In this document: positions 21,438 to 32,287 of the stretch, piece by piece
Position numbering within the stretch: the first letter of the stretch is position 1
Layout of the letters: each line of letters opens with the position of its first letter
From: Mesostigma viride
Taxonomy: Eukaryota; Streptophyta; Mesostigmatophyceae; Mesostigmatales; Mesostigmataceae
Length of the DNA stretch: 62,000 nt
Direction: 5' to 3'
Assembly (NCBI GenBank): GCA_009746045.1
Contig: RPFO01000059.1
Span: forward strand, 1,743,716 to 1,805,715
Notes under the pieces: generated by a model
The model's database searches: none
Told to the model about the DNA's origin: nothing
The model's input: the letters and a program-made list of their open reading frames with translations, nothing else
Translations under genes and position numbers: made by a program

Positions 21438-22811
21438 CTAGGCTGGGGTGGCTGGGGTGGCTGGGGTTGCAGGGGTCGCCTGCCAGGGCTTGTGGGCGAC
21501 GTAGATGTCCGCCCCCTTCCAGTAGACCGGCTTCTGCCGCCCCGCCGTCTGCCGAAGCTGGAGGTAGGTCGGCCATAACTCCCATCGCCGTTGTTGCTGC
21601 GTCAAGGTCAAGTCGTCGTCCAGCGTGTAGGCGGTCCCCCCAAGCCGCTTGCGACACTTGAGGAACTCCATCTTATCCGCCATGGTGTCAAAGGTGAGGA
21701 GCAAGGGGGAGGGGCCGGCCTTACCCCGCGAGCGGGGAAGGCGGGTCACCCCCCGCGGCTTGCCCTTACCAGTGATAGCCATGGGGACAAGGATTTTGTT
21801 CTCAAACGCCAGGGCAAGGGTCTCGGAGGTCTCGTCCTGCAGCGGGTCGAAGTGCTTGACTATGACGTTAAGGCTGCGCTTGGCGAGCTCGGCCTCCTCG
21901 CGGAGGTCCAGCGTCTGCTGCTGAAGCTGGGCGGCGACGGCGGAGGTGGTGGAGGTGGCGTGTTGCTTAAGCATGTCCGCCCAGGTGGTGATGGGAGGAG
22001 CATCGCCGGCAGGGCCAGCAGGGGCTGGCCGAGCGGCAATGTCCTTCACCGCCTGAGCAGTGATGCCGGCGGTGTTCTGCAAGCATTCGATGGCTATGGC
22101 ATTGTCCTGCAGGCGCTTGTCGATGGCGAGAAGCTGGGCCGTGAGGGCGTCGGTTGTGGTGGAGGTGGAGGCGAGGAGCTTGGAGGTGGCGGTGGTGGTG
22201 GAGGAGAGGATGGGAAGCTCGGCAGCCAACGTGCCGCCCATGGCCGCCACATCTGCGGCCAGGGGTGTCACGTGCTGTTCGATGGCGTTGTTGATGATGG
22301 AGCGAATTTCGGAGGTGGAGGGGGGGGCCCAGATGTCGGCGACAGAGCGCCCGAGGAGGCAGCAAAGGGCGAGGAGCTGAAGGCGGGGGCGGGAGTAGCT
22401 GGACAGATCCGACGGGGAATCCATGCGGGTAGGCATAATGATGCGGCCTTGGACGTAAAAGTGCTTGCCCAGGGCAAGAAGCGAGGTGCGCGACCCAAAG
22501 AACACGGCGTTCATAAACTGGATGGGATTTGCGCGGCCTTGTGTCCACCATGTAGCTGATTTGACGTCAAAGTCTATTGCTTTCCAGTCCGGCTCGTCAG
22601 GGGGCGGATGCTCAGGGCGGCTGCGTTTAGGCTCTGGCGATGCAGAGGGCGAGGCAAGTCCGTGAGGGGGCTGGGCAACCACCAGTGCACGACTAGTGTC
22701 ACCATTGCCGTCCGGGCTTGAGGGCGAGTCTGCTGCCGGGGCTGCAGACGTATTTTCATTGCCGAGCGCAGCCGCCAGGCTGCGTTGCGTCGAGGCGCGT
22801 TTATTCGCCAT
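21438..22811 (-). CDS. ORF1 protein of a non-autonomous non-LTR element
   Basis: 457 aa, intact from ATG to stop. Known ORF1 proteins of L1-type elements bind element RNA and act as nucleic-acid chaperones. Visible here: a Pro/Ser-rich N-terminus with a basic patch (PEPKRSRPEH, about residue 60); a globular block with WAPPSTSEIRSIINNAIEQH; a long Ala/Thr-rich helical stretch (about 185-265) suited to a coiled coil; and a C-terminal half with RSLNVIVKHF, PLLLTFDTMADKMEFLKCRK and YTLDDDLTLTQQQRRWELW. That order matches the RRM plus C-terminal domain layout of L1 ORF1p. The Ala-Thr-Pro repeat at the C-terminus is variable. Related frames occur at 13.4, 25.0-27.1, 38.8-39.7, 46.4 and 51.2 kb. Family-level assignment is by pattern only. 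Confidence 0.75.
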   Translation of the reverse strand: MANKRASTQRSLAAALGNENTSAAPAADSPSSPDGNGDTSRALVVAQPPHGLASPSASPEPKRSRPEHPPPDEPDWKAIDFDVKSATWWTQGRANPIQFMNAVFFGSRTSLLALGKHFYVQGRIIMPTRMDSPSDLSSYSRPRLQLLALCCLLGRSVADIWAPPSTSEIRSIINNAIEQHVTPLAADVAAMGGTLAAELPILSSTTTATSKLLASTSTTTDALTAQLLAIDKRLQDNAIAIECLQNTAGITAQAVKDIAARPAPAGPAGDAPPITTWADMLKQHATSTTSAVAAQLQQQTLDLREEAELAKRSLNVIVKHFDPLQDETSETLALAFENKILVPMAITGKGKPRGVTRLPRSRGKAGPSPLLLTFDTMADKMEFLKCRKRLGGTAYTLDDDLTLTQQQRRWELWPTYLQLRQTAGRQKPVYWKGADIYVAHKPWQATPATPATPATPA

Positions 22812-22984
22812 ATAGTGCGTTATAGCTTTGGAAAATTATAGCATCATGTGCGTCTAAGAAAGACGAAGCGATTGTGATATTCACAGCTGAATTCGGGGCT
22901 CAAACGTGAAAGTTATGAGCTCCGGCAGCCATGGCTACCTCGTGGCTCACCGTCGTGGCTCACCGTGATTGCCTCATGAGTAAT

Positions 22985-23906
22985 GGGCCATATTTCGATT
23001 TTCTTCTTATGGCCCGGCAGTCTGCGCCAGCCCGAGCACCCAGCTTTGGTACGGGACATCCGCAGCAGCGTCGGCCTGTGAATTTGGATGTGTTTATAGG
23101 TCATCTTTGCACAGAACATCAACCTGGTAATCATGTCGGATGCATTCACTATGCGGCTATGGCGGCCTATGCCTGGAAAGCATTAGCCAGTGAGAGATAT
23201 GAGGGTCCCGGCTAGCAGAACCCGGAAAGGTCGTGATCAAGCCAGGTACGGCAACGTGTTTGCATGTCGTTTGCACGGGAATCTGTCGTTTATGCATCGA
23301 TTTTACACGAGTGTATCAGTGCCTCTTGCAGCAGGTTTCCATGCCTGCTGTATGAGTGCTATTAGCCCCAAATCTGCTCAGTTAATTGTGGTGTTTCTTT
23401 GGAGGATGCCATTCCGTTAGTGCTGGTTTAGCACTTCTTTGTTTCCCAGCACTTTTGACAGTCCTATGTGGCTGTATACAATGCATAACTGTGTGGCATT
23501 TCATGGATGGCTGCTTACGCGATCGTAACCCACCACACACGTAAGTGAGCGCATTATATAGGTCAGATGGGCTATCCGTGCGGTCTGACCCAAGGAAAGC
23601 ATGGTGGCACTATCCAATGAAATTGTCCAATGTTAATATTGAGGTTCCTGACCCTCCCAGTAGGTGTTATTATCCGTAAGGGGATTTTGCTTACCTGAAA
23701 ATGATCGTCTTTTGTCCAACTTTGGCAGTAAATATCTTGCAAAGCACTGAATGGAATATAGATATTCTTGCATATTCTGAAAGCCCTTGAAGTGTAGATA
23801 CTTCTAGCACCTTGGTTGGGGGTTTTTGGAGTTGTGGCCTATGAGTTATGATTTTTTCCATTTTCAGGGGTCTAAAAATGCCAACAACCCATTCCCGGAC
23901 TATGGG
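22985..23906. other. No recognised gene
   Basis: A frame on the plus strand from 22,931 to 23,215 partly overlaps retroposon UTR and shows no domain. The rest has only short frames. Confidence 0.3.
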
Positions 23907-24540
23907 TTAATTAATTAATTCCCAGTGCTGCCACTCCGCGGGGCCGTCAGCCACAGCTGCGCCGGTGTTGGGGTGGCGGATGATGTCTTCGGCTTCGTAT
24001 CGGAATTTGAGGATTTGCAGCACGTCGGCGACCGGCATGGTGAAAAATGCCGCAAAGTCGGCCGGTTGCAGGCGGGTTCCGAGGCTTGTATATTTGGTTA
24101 AAGCAGACGGTGAAGGCGGTGGGTTGGCAGGCGTGGGGGTAGCCTCGGCGGCCATGGAAGTGACTTCCGTGGTACGCGGCTTCTTGGGAGCGGCGGGAGC
24201 GATGCCGACGAAAGGGCTGGCTGCGTCAAGAACGTCGTCCAGCGAGCGGGTTTCAGGGGCGGCAGGTGTTGTTGTGGCCTCCATAGCTACGGGGAAGATG
24301 TCGAATGCTGGGGCGGGGGGCGCAGGCATGCTATTCACGGGTGGAATGCCGCCATATCGAGTAAAAAATGGCGAGATCTGCTGGGCAGGCCGATGTCGAG
24401 AACGTACGAAATCGGGGACGATAGCTGCAGGAAATTATACCAGCATGTTCGTCATCAGATGACGAGTCGAATGCAACAAACCCGACTAAATTTCATGGCC
24501 TGAGTCGAAAGTTGTGAGCATTCTCGGCAGCCATAGCTCG
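23907..24540 (-). mobile_element. ORF1-type retroposon piece whose tail abuts coding sequence
   Basis: On the minus strand: a 5' UTR-like block near 24,430-24,540 (shared words with 22.9 and 27.3 kb, such as GGCAGCCAT), then an ORF1 N-terminal frame from 24,338 (MNSMPAPPAPAFDIF...), which runs directly into TTAATTAATTAA at 23,907-23,921 with no 3' UTR. No TSD was found. Confidence 0.55.
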
Positions 24541-24975
24541 GCATATTTTCGCGGGCAAAAAGCTGGATTTACTAATGAGATGGATTTACCGATGGCCATG
24601 ACCTCCGTTTTCTTGCTGATCATAATAAGCCCCACCGCCCACGCTTCCAGTGATAAGCTTTTTAGCCAGAGTTGGGCTGACCCCGGGTTTTCCACGAGCG
24701 TCGTGTCAATTGTCATCAGCGTAGATCAGATCGCTCAGGCGGTAGGGTGGCTCAAACCCGCCGTAGCTGGCGTACTCCGTGACCTCGATCCCCGGCGGGC
24801 GCCCCTCCACCCGGGCGAAGCGGGCTTGTGCACGCCGCATAATGTAGTCCACCATAATGATGAATAGATATGGGGAGAGCACACAGCCCTGCCACACCCC
24901 GGTGTGCAGGGGGAACGCCGGAGTGACGCCGTCGGCGGTACGGACCTGGGCTTGGGACCCTTCATAGAACTGGCA
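24486..24975 (-). pseudogene. LINE RT fragment (motifs B and C)
   Basis: Contains MWQGCVLSPYLFIIMVDYIM and LSDLIYADD, then after a frame change LEAWAVGLIMISKKTEVMAI. This is the RT segment around the catalytic YADD, close to family C. It joins abruptly at about 24,975 to the 3' UTR start of the next ORF1 element. Confidence 0.8.
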
Positions 24976-25009
24976 GATGATCTAATAATCTACACTACTG
25001 CTATATTCC

Positions 25010-27082
25010 CTAGACTGGGGTGGCAGGGGGTGCCTGCCAGGGCTTGTGGTCGACGTGGATGACGCCCACCCGCCAGTATACCGGTTCCCCCCCTGCGCTT
25101 TGCCGGAGCTGGAGGTCGGTCGGCCATAGCTCGCGTCGCCGTTGTTGCAGGGCCAGGGTCAGGTCGTCGTCCAGCGTGAAGTGAGTCCTCGAGAGCTTCT
25201 TGCGGTTTTTAAGAAACAACAGCTATATAGCTTGTCCGCCATGTACTAATTAAAGGTGAGGCGCAGGGGGGCCGGGCCAGCCTTACCCCGCGCGCGCGGG
25301 GAAGGCGGGCAGCCGCGACATCCGCAGCTCACCAGTGATGTGCATGTGGGCAAGAATGTTGCGCTGAAATGCCGTGAGAAGACTCGTCGAGGTCTCATCT
25401 GCCGGCTGGTCGAAGTGCTTGACGATGACATTGTGGCTACGCTGGGTGCGGTCGGCCTCCTCGCGGAGGTCGAGGGCTTGTTGCTTGAGCTGTGCCGCGA
25501 TGGTGGAGGTGGTGGTGGTGGAGTGGTGCTTGAGCAGGTCCGCCCAGGTCTGAATGGGTGGGAGGAGCATCGCTGGCCGGGCCAGCAAATGCCGGCTGGG
25601 CAGGGATGTCCTTCACCGCCTGGGCGGTGATTTTCTGATTTGGCACTCCGCAAAGGTGAAAACCATTTGCGTTCAGTGCCAGGCCGCGGAAAACGCGGAA
25701 AACGCGATCTGCAAATGAATCCGACCGGAATCGAACTGGGGACCTCTCGCACCAACTTTCGCTGACTATAGGACGGACGTCTCCGGATCCTAGGGCATCG
25801 CCAAATTACACCTACAGTCATCCGCAAAAGTTCTCCTTTCCGGGGAGTGATGCATGCCTTTCGGATTTGGTACTAGATAAATCATTCGAGATCTGTGTGT
25901 GTAGGAGTACTACACACGTGTCTGCACGCGAGACTTGTTCAGTCTCGCAACGTGAGACGGGCTGAACACGGCTGGAACCTTCTTTATTAGAAGGGGGCGT
26001 AGCCGGTACTATCGAGATCAGCCAAGCGTATATTCTGATTTGGCACTCCGCAAAGGTGAAAACAATTTGCGTTCAGTGCCAGGCCGCGGAAAACGCGGAA
26101 AACGCGATCTGCAAATGAATCCGACCGGAATCGAACTGGGCACCTCTCGCACCAACTTTCGCTGACTATAGGACGGACGTCTCCGGATCCTAGGGCATCG
26201 CCAACTTACACCTACAGTCATCCGCAAAAGTTCTCCTTTCCGGGGAGTGATGCAAGCCTTTCGGATTTGGTACTAGATAAATCATTCGAGATCTGTGTGT
26301 GTAGGAGAGGTGATGCCTGCGGTGTTTTGCAAGCATTCGATGGCGATGGCGTGGTCGTGGATCGAGGCGCTGGTCTATGTCGTGGAGCTGGGTTTTGATG
26401 TCGGCGGTGGAGGTGGAGGCGGCAGTGGAGGTGGAGGCGAGGAGGGTGGAGGTGGAGGTGACGGTGGTGGAAATATGAGGGAGCTCAGCAGCCAACGTGC
26501 CTCCCATTGCTGCCACATCTGCATGCGGCAAGGGGGGTCACGTGCTGCTGGATGGCCTCCGTAAGGATGGAGCGGAGTGTAGATGCGGAGATGGATGGAG
26601 CCCAGATCTCGCCGGCAGACTTCGTAAGGAGGGAGCAGAGAATCAGGTGCTGAAGGTCGGGCCGGTTGTAGTGGAGGCCCGTCAGCAGCAGATCTCGGTT
26701 TTGAAGCCTGCGGCCATCTGGCTCGACTAAGACAGTTGATGCTGTGAAGGTGGAGGCACAGCTCAAGGAGCCAGGCGTAATCCCCGTAGAAAATGCACTC
26801 CAGAGCAGTGCACGGGGCAATGTTGTACGACGCGTAATCGTCGACATTGAAGGTTTTGGGCTTGAAACGCGGTTCGCGGACCGCGGATGGGCGACTGCGT
26901 TTGGTTTCGGGCGACGCTGATGGCGAGGCCGCGTGAGCAGCCGAGTGAACCACTAACGCTTGGCTAGGGTCACCGCTGCCTGGGAGGCCGGGAGGCGGAA
27001 CTGCAGCTGGGGCTGCTGGCGTATTTGCGTGGCTCATTGCAGCCTCCAAACTGCGATTCGTCGAGTTGCGTTTGCTGGCCAT
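25010..27082 (-). pseudogene. ORF1 gene split by a double SINE insertion
   Basis: Starts at 27,082 (MASKRNSTNRSLEAAMSHAN), parallel to the intact family A protein, and ends near 25,010 with LDDDLTLALQQRRRELW...VYWRVGVIHV. It is cut at the codons around QAVKDI by a 677-bp insertion (25,632-26,308) and carries several other frameshifts. Upstream sequence to about 27,340 resembles the family A 5' UTR. Confidence 0.8.
25632..26308 (-). mobile_element. Two tandem tRNA-related SINE copies (2 and 3) in ORF1
   Basis: Two 275-bp copies in the same orientation (25,633-25,907 and 26,033-26,307) differ at about four positions and are separated by 125 bp. The whole is flanked by GGTGAT (25,626-25,631 and 26,309-26,314), which occurs once (as AGTGAT) in the uninterrupted homologue at 22.05 kb. 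These are the longest copies of the family; others are shortened at the 5' side only. The ends are not TG...CA, so an LTR pair is less likely. Confidence 0.8.
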
Positions 27083-27774
27083 AAGAGTGCGTAATGGCGT
27101 CTGGAAAATATATCAGTGTATGCGTCTTAGAAAGATGCCGTGGTGCTTTGCGTAATAGCTGCATGCTGGTCACAATACATGATACTGCGTTACAGCTGTA
27201 ACCGATGATAGTAGCAGATACGCCTAGAAAAGACGCATCGGTTGCAAGTGATCTGACTGCATTTGGGGCTCAGACGCAAAAGTTCTGAGCTCCATTCAGC
27301 CATGTCCGCTCGTGGCTCGTTGCTAAGAGTTGCTCGGTGCCATGAGATGATGTAATTGTCATGCTGTAAATTATTTTTAATAAAAAAAATTCTGATTTAA
27401 TTTGGGAGACGAGGAATAAAAAATAACACCTCCAGCAAAACAGACAGTAGAAAACTAAGTCGTCAAATTCGTTTTATACAGGTGTAAGGACAACGGTTCC
27501 AAGAGCCAATAAAGTTGTCGGGCCAGGCAAAATATCGGCCTTGCACCTCCAATCTAACCAGTTTCTTTCAACGCCCTGTCATAATTACTCTCTACAACCT
27601 AGCATGACCCAGTAAGAGCACGATGCGTGCACCTTCCATATTTCAACAACTAAGCACCAGTAGATAGCACAGCACTATGTGCACCAGTAGTTGTGGCCTG
27701 AATTACACATAGTGGTCTCACTTTGTAATAACTATCAAGGAAGATAAGCCGAGAAGGTGCACCAGCATATGCGT

Positions 27775-29698
27775 TTACATGTCCACGACAGTAAGCACAC
27801 CACCGGTGTAGTTAGCAACAAACTCAAAGCCATAGGGCCTGGGCCGGCAGGTTGGGTAGTCAACCCCATTGATCACAAACTTGTCCGTGCAGTCAAGCGC
27901 CTTAGGGCTGTAGGCGACAAACGCAAACAGCAGCCCCGCAAACCCGCCTGCAAACGGAAGCGTGAGAATCCAGGAAAGGATCGTCCACAAAATCATGCGC
28001 CAGTTCACCGCAGCGAGATTGCCATTGCACAGGCCGACTGCCAGCGTGCCTCCACAAATGCACTGCGTGGTAGACACTGGAAGACCACGTACGGTCGCAA
28101 TCAGCACAGCCGTCACGGCACCCAGCTCCATGGCAAACCCTCGGGTTGGGGTGATGGGCGTCATGTTGTTGCCCAGCGCAGCCATGATATACCACCCGCG
28201 CGTAGCCAGGCCCACCACAATGAAGAAACCGCCGTACGCCAGGATCCACTTCTTGACAACCTTCTTCTTGCTGGAAAAAATGCCACCCTCCTGCCAGACA
28301 TCCATGATGCCTGCCAGCGGGCCGACTGCGTTGGCCACATCATTGGCACCATGCGCAAGGGACGCAAATGAGCAGGTAATGACCTGAATCCACGAGAAGA
28401 CAAGCTCGGTCTTGTTGTCATAGCGCTGGACAGTGCGGTGCATCTCGGCCAGGTGCTTGACGTCCGCGCTCACATTCACCGTATCATGCTGCATGCCGCT
28501 CAGCAATGCCGCCTTGACCTTCTTGTATGACTGCTGCAGCGGGTGGAACTTGGACTGGTGAGCGGACGTCGTGCCGGCCTCAGATGCCCCCTCAGACTCA
28601 GCACCATCCTTAATGCCGACACTGACGTCGGATGTGCTGGCCGTGTCCGCGCTAACGATGGGAACCGCAGAGGTAGAGTCTGGCATAGTCGCAAACTTCT
28701 TTGTCATGTATGGCAGCACCAAGAACTGTGTGACGATTGCAAAAAATACACCTGCTGCAAACGCGATGCCGACAATGGGACCTTTGTTATCGTCAAAACG
28801 AGCCCGGATCTTAGTCGAAACCTTTCCAAAACCCTTGTAGAACATAAAGAAGGAGATAATCACGATGGTGCCAAGAACGTAAATAGGCATGGCGACGCGC
28901 GCTTTCTTGTAGGTGTCGGTGCCAAACCACCGCGGGTGGAGCACCGTGTACTTGGTGACTAGGTAATAACAAGCGGCGGCACCACCCGCAATACCGGGCG
29001 AAATACCCCAGCCAACCAGGATGGAGTACACGCCAACTTCCCAGTTCCCCCAGTTAATTGCCTCCTTGCCTCTAAAGGCGATGCCAACACCGATAATCGC
29101 GCCGACAATCGCGTGCGTGGTGGAAACAGGCATTCCTTGGATGGTCGCCCAATTGACGAAAATAGAAGATCCGACCAGCGCGCAGACGAACCCAAGCATC
29201 AACAAATCCTGCTGGTTGTCGAAGACGGATGCTGAAAGCACCTTCCCTTTCAATGTATCCGTGACTTCCTGTCCAAGGGCAATTGCGCCGACGAACTCCG
29301 CAACTGCGGCAATCCCGCAAGCCTGATACATTGTCAGCGTGCGCGCTGCAACGGCGTTGGCGAACTGCACAAGGAAAAGCCGCGGCAACACCCAGTTGGC
29401 ATGGATGGGCAGAAGTACTGCGCCATTTTTCAGCGATTCGTGCGGTTTCCAGCAAAAAGAAAAGAAATTCACGTGCTCTTGAATGTCAGTTATCGTGAGG
29501 AAAACAGGCGACTCATCTCTACATCGGAATTACTCACGTGACAACACAGGATTTTGACAACATCAACAATGCACTCACCGAATTGGCGACGTCATTAGCG
29601 CCAATGCCGTATGCGTCATAAGCCGCGAAGATAAGGCCTATGATCATAAGCCACCAGTGCCGATGCGGAGCCACATATCGAATACTAATTTTCGCCAT
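27775..29698 (-). CDS. PHO4/PiT-family phosphate transporter 1
   Basis: Predicted 569-aa membrane protein; PiT proteins (Pfam PHO4, SLC20/PHO89/PTB group) import inorganic phosphate with Na+ or H+. Exons on the minus strand: 29,698-29,579 and 29,364-27,775. The 214-nt intron has donor GTGAGT and an acceptor after TTCCTTGTGCAG, phase 0. The start MAKISIRYV was chosen because it aligns with the partner gene; an in-frame ATG lies 13 codons upstream. The duplicated family signature is present: GANDVANS (residues 33-40) and GANDVANAVGPLAG (from 379). Hydrophobic segments surround both, and a hydrophilic loop between them holds SKFHPLQQSYKKVK. The second half has GLPVSTTQCICGG. Both repeats are intact, so it should be functional. 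Substrate ion and membrane location cannot be read from sequence. Confidence 0.93.
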
Positions 29699-30144
29699 GG
29701 GTGGCTGGACTGTGTAGAACACGCGGCAATTCGCCACAAATTGAAAGGGCTACCGCGGCCAAAAACCGTGAAAAAGTCGGTTACCTCTCTAGAAAATGGC
29801 AGTTGGCTGTCGCGCAAGGTTGTCCCGGTTATGTTGCCAAGTTGAGCAACAAATTGCGGCGACGTTGCCGCCGACACCGCGTGATATACCGCGTCCTAGA
29901 AAGAAGTTGAAGAGGAAGATGCCTGGCATCTTGTGCGATGCCGATTAGATGCCAGCCAAGCATTGTTGCCAGTCAAGCATTGTCAACATGTTGTTGGCTT
30001 CACTAGTTGGTGCTGTTGGCAACAACAAGACTGCCGTTGGTGTTGTCACGCCAGGGCCAGGGAGATTTGGAAACGGCCGAGGCCCAGAACACTGAACAGA
30101 CGGCATGCCATCACACACAAACAAGGAAACAAAGGTACTCAGCG

Positions 30145-30905
30145 AAGACCGATACTACATATATCCGGCCCTCGGCCACTATAGATTCTCTGCTGCCCAT
30201 GTGCGGCGTGGGACACAACAACAACAACAACAGCTCAGCGGAGACAGTTGGTTGAAGCCCACGCCGCACATGGGCAGCAGAGTCTTGTTGTTGTTGTTGT
30301 TGTTGCCCACGCCGCACAATCATGGGCAGCAGACTCTACAGTATCCCGAGGGCAGGAATATAATTAATTAATTATCCCTACATGTAAAGACGTACTGTGA
30401 CGTCACGGCGTGGGACACAAAACAACAACAACCAACAACAACTGTGACGTCAGACGTGGGACACAACAGCAACAACAACTGTGACGTGGACGGTTGCATC
30501 ATCAGACACACCCGCGCGCTGAACGCTGCTTGAGTTGAGTTGAGTTGAGTTTATTCCCGCGCCGGTGTACCGACATATTCTTGTGCAGTTCAGTGCAGTT
30601 CAGTTCAGTTGGTTCCCACTTCCAACGCCGACAGGGTTATTTCCAGGTAAATAGGTGTACGTTTATTCCAAATATAACCAGTAGTTAAACCCTGCTAAGC
30701 CTAGGCTACGCCGACAGGGTTATTAATAGTGGATCCAACGGCTAGGTGGTCTACAGGTAGCAAGGCTCCGTTTTAGCCACTGACATCTTGATAGCTGCAA
30801 CAGTGCCCCCATAGTACCACCGATACTAAATGTATCCGGCCCTCGGCCACTATCTGCTGCTCATGTGCGGCGTTGGACACAACAACAACAACGACAATTA
30901 CTGGG
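30145..30905. repeat. Repeats in the gap between the transporter genes
   Basis: The block CCGATACTA(C/A)AT...TATCCGGCCCTCGGCCACTAT followed by CATGTGCGGCGT and (CAA)n occurs near 30,150-30,235 and 30,818-30,895. A perfect 25-bp inverted repeat with core CCATGTGCGGCGTGGG lies at 30,188-30,212 and 30,258-30,282, with a third diverged copy near 30,306. GTGACGT words recur at 30,400-30,490. The function is unknown. Confidence 0.75.
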
Positions 30906-30975
30906 ACTAGTGGCACCCGCTGGCTTCGCCCAGCCCAAAACAGGGTCCCTTTTTTTGGCAGTACTTCGCCCCGGT

Positions 30976-31470
30976 GCCCGCTGCCCGCAGCCCGCAGCCC
31001 GCTGCCCGTTGCCCGCTGCCCGCTGCCCGCTGCCCGCTGCCCGCTGCCCGCTGCCCGCTGCCCGCTGCCCGCTGCCCGCTGCCCGCTGCCCGCTGCCCGC
31101 TGCCCGCTGCCCGCTGCCCGCTGTACGCTGCCCGCTGCCCGCTGGAATAGTACGGTGCGAGCGAATTGGTGCGCAGTACGCTGCCCGCTGCCCACTGGAA
31201 TAGTACGGTGCTCGCTTCGCTCGCGGACTGGTGCGCAGTACTCTGCCCGCTGCCCGCTGGAATAGTACGGTGCTCGCTTCGCTCGCGGATTGGTGCGCAG
31301 TAGGGTGCTCGCTCGCTTCGCTCGCTCGCCGTACGGTGCTCGCTCGCTTCGCTCGCTCGCGGTAGGGTGCTCGCTCGCTTCGCTCGCTCGCCGCGCGCAG
31401 CGCACAGCTCGCTGCGCTCGCCGTGCGCTGCGCGCCAGGCCGCTTTCAGCGGCCGCTCGCTCGCTTCGCT
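30976..31470. repeat. (CCCGCTG)n and GCTCGCTTCGC repeats with hairpins
   Basis: A 7-bp CCCGCTG tandem runs from about 30,976 to 31,145. It is followed by blocks of GGTGCTCGCTTCGCTCGC and a hairpin with 13-bp arms (31,393-31,405 / 31,423-31,435). A second hairpin, GGCCGCT-TTC-AGCGGCC, lies at 31,438-31,454. Open frames here are repeat artefacts. Confidence 0.85.
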
Positions 31471-31730
31471 CGCTCGCTGGGATTGGTGGTTAGTTGTTCC
31501 GGTTGTTTTGGATTGGCGGGGAAGTTGCGATGCCCTGGATAGTGCGGGATGACTACTACATTGCTAAATTAATAAATAGGATTTCCAGTTTTTTTACTTG
31601 TGATTGGTTTACTGCTACTGTAAAGTTTTTGAAATTATGGATGGATTGTACGCTTCATTTTAATATATAATGTTCATGGCATATCTGGTCCGTCGATTTC
31701 TTCATCCGACGGCAATACTGCCCCTTGATA

Positions 31731-32287
31731 CACCCTCCGCATTGGTAGATTTACTAAATAATTATGAGGCCGGGCGCCGGCCACCTGCAAACGATAAATA
31801 AAACAAAAGATTTTCAATTAACTAATTCCTGAGTGTACTCCCCTGTAGTTTTTCTAGCTACCAAACAAACAAAGAAGGTGTAAATAAATATTCTTTGACT
31901 GCCAAGAGCTCTTCTTTTGCGGTAAAAAACAAAGAAATATTAAATCTCTGGCTGAAAAATGTGCTTTTACTAGCCCTAAGAGCAGTGCATCCGGCTGGGT
32001 TATACAACACAAACAAAGAATTATTAAATTTCTCAGCCAGTTCAACGGTTGTTCGGTAACCAACCAAACAAACTAATAATTAATTAAATGGGCCGGCACA
32101 GTAGCACTTTCAACCAATAAAACGCTTTTGTCTAATTCCGAAGGGCCTTTCGGCTGAACTGAATTAAAACTACCAAAACTAGGCATTTCAGGCTATTTTT
32201 GGCATACCTGGGTCACCTTAACTGTTATATGGAAATAAACTAACACCCATTTCACCGGAAAAATTAAAACTACCAATGCGGAGGGTG
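31731..32287. mobile_element. TA-flanked inverted-repeat element (MITE-like)
   Basis: The 18-bp perfect inverted termini CACCCTCCGCATTGGTAG lie at 31,731-31,748 and 32,270-32,287. A TA dinucleotide is directly outside each end, the TSD of Tc1/mariner-type elements. The 557-bp AT-rich interior has no transposase. Superfamily inferred only from the TA. Confidence 0.75.

Larger units (their letters stand above)
21001..22974 (-). mobile_element. Full-length ORF1-only retroposon (family A)
   Basis: Flanked by the 10-bp TSD CATGAGTAAT (20,991-21,000 and 22,975-22,984). On the minus strand it has a 163-bp 5' UTR, one intact 457-codon ORF1, about 430 bp of 3' UTR, the 3' hairpin (21,019-21,041) and a TTAATTAA-type tail. 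No RT or endonuclease is present. A 5'-truncated sister lies at 46,338-47,334 with the same UTR and tail. The TSD on both sides argues that this is a complete inserted unit, not a decayed LINE. Confidence 0.85.

Noticed and set aside
25632-26308. Miniature LTR (TRIM) element as the preferred reading
   Set aside because: The ends are not TG...CA, no primer site or polypurine tract was seen, and solo copies are shortened at one side only with their own TSDs, as expected of a SINE. Kept as an alternative in the findings.
30773-31405. 210-codon minus-strand ORF with SERSE and GSGQRAA repeats
   Set aside because: Low-complexity frame through the CCCGCTG and GCTCGC repeats; no domain.
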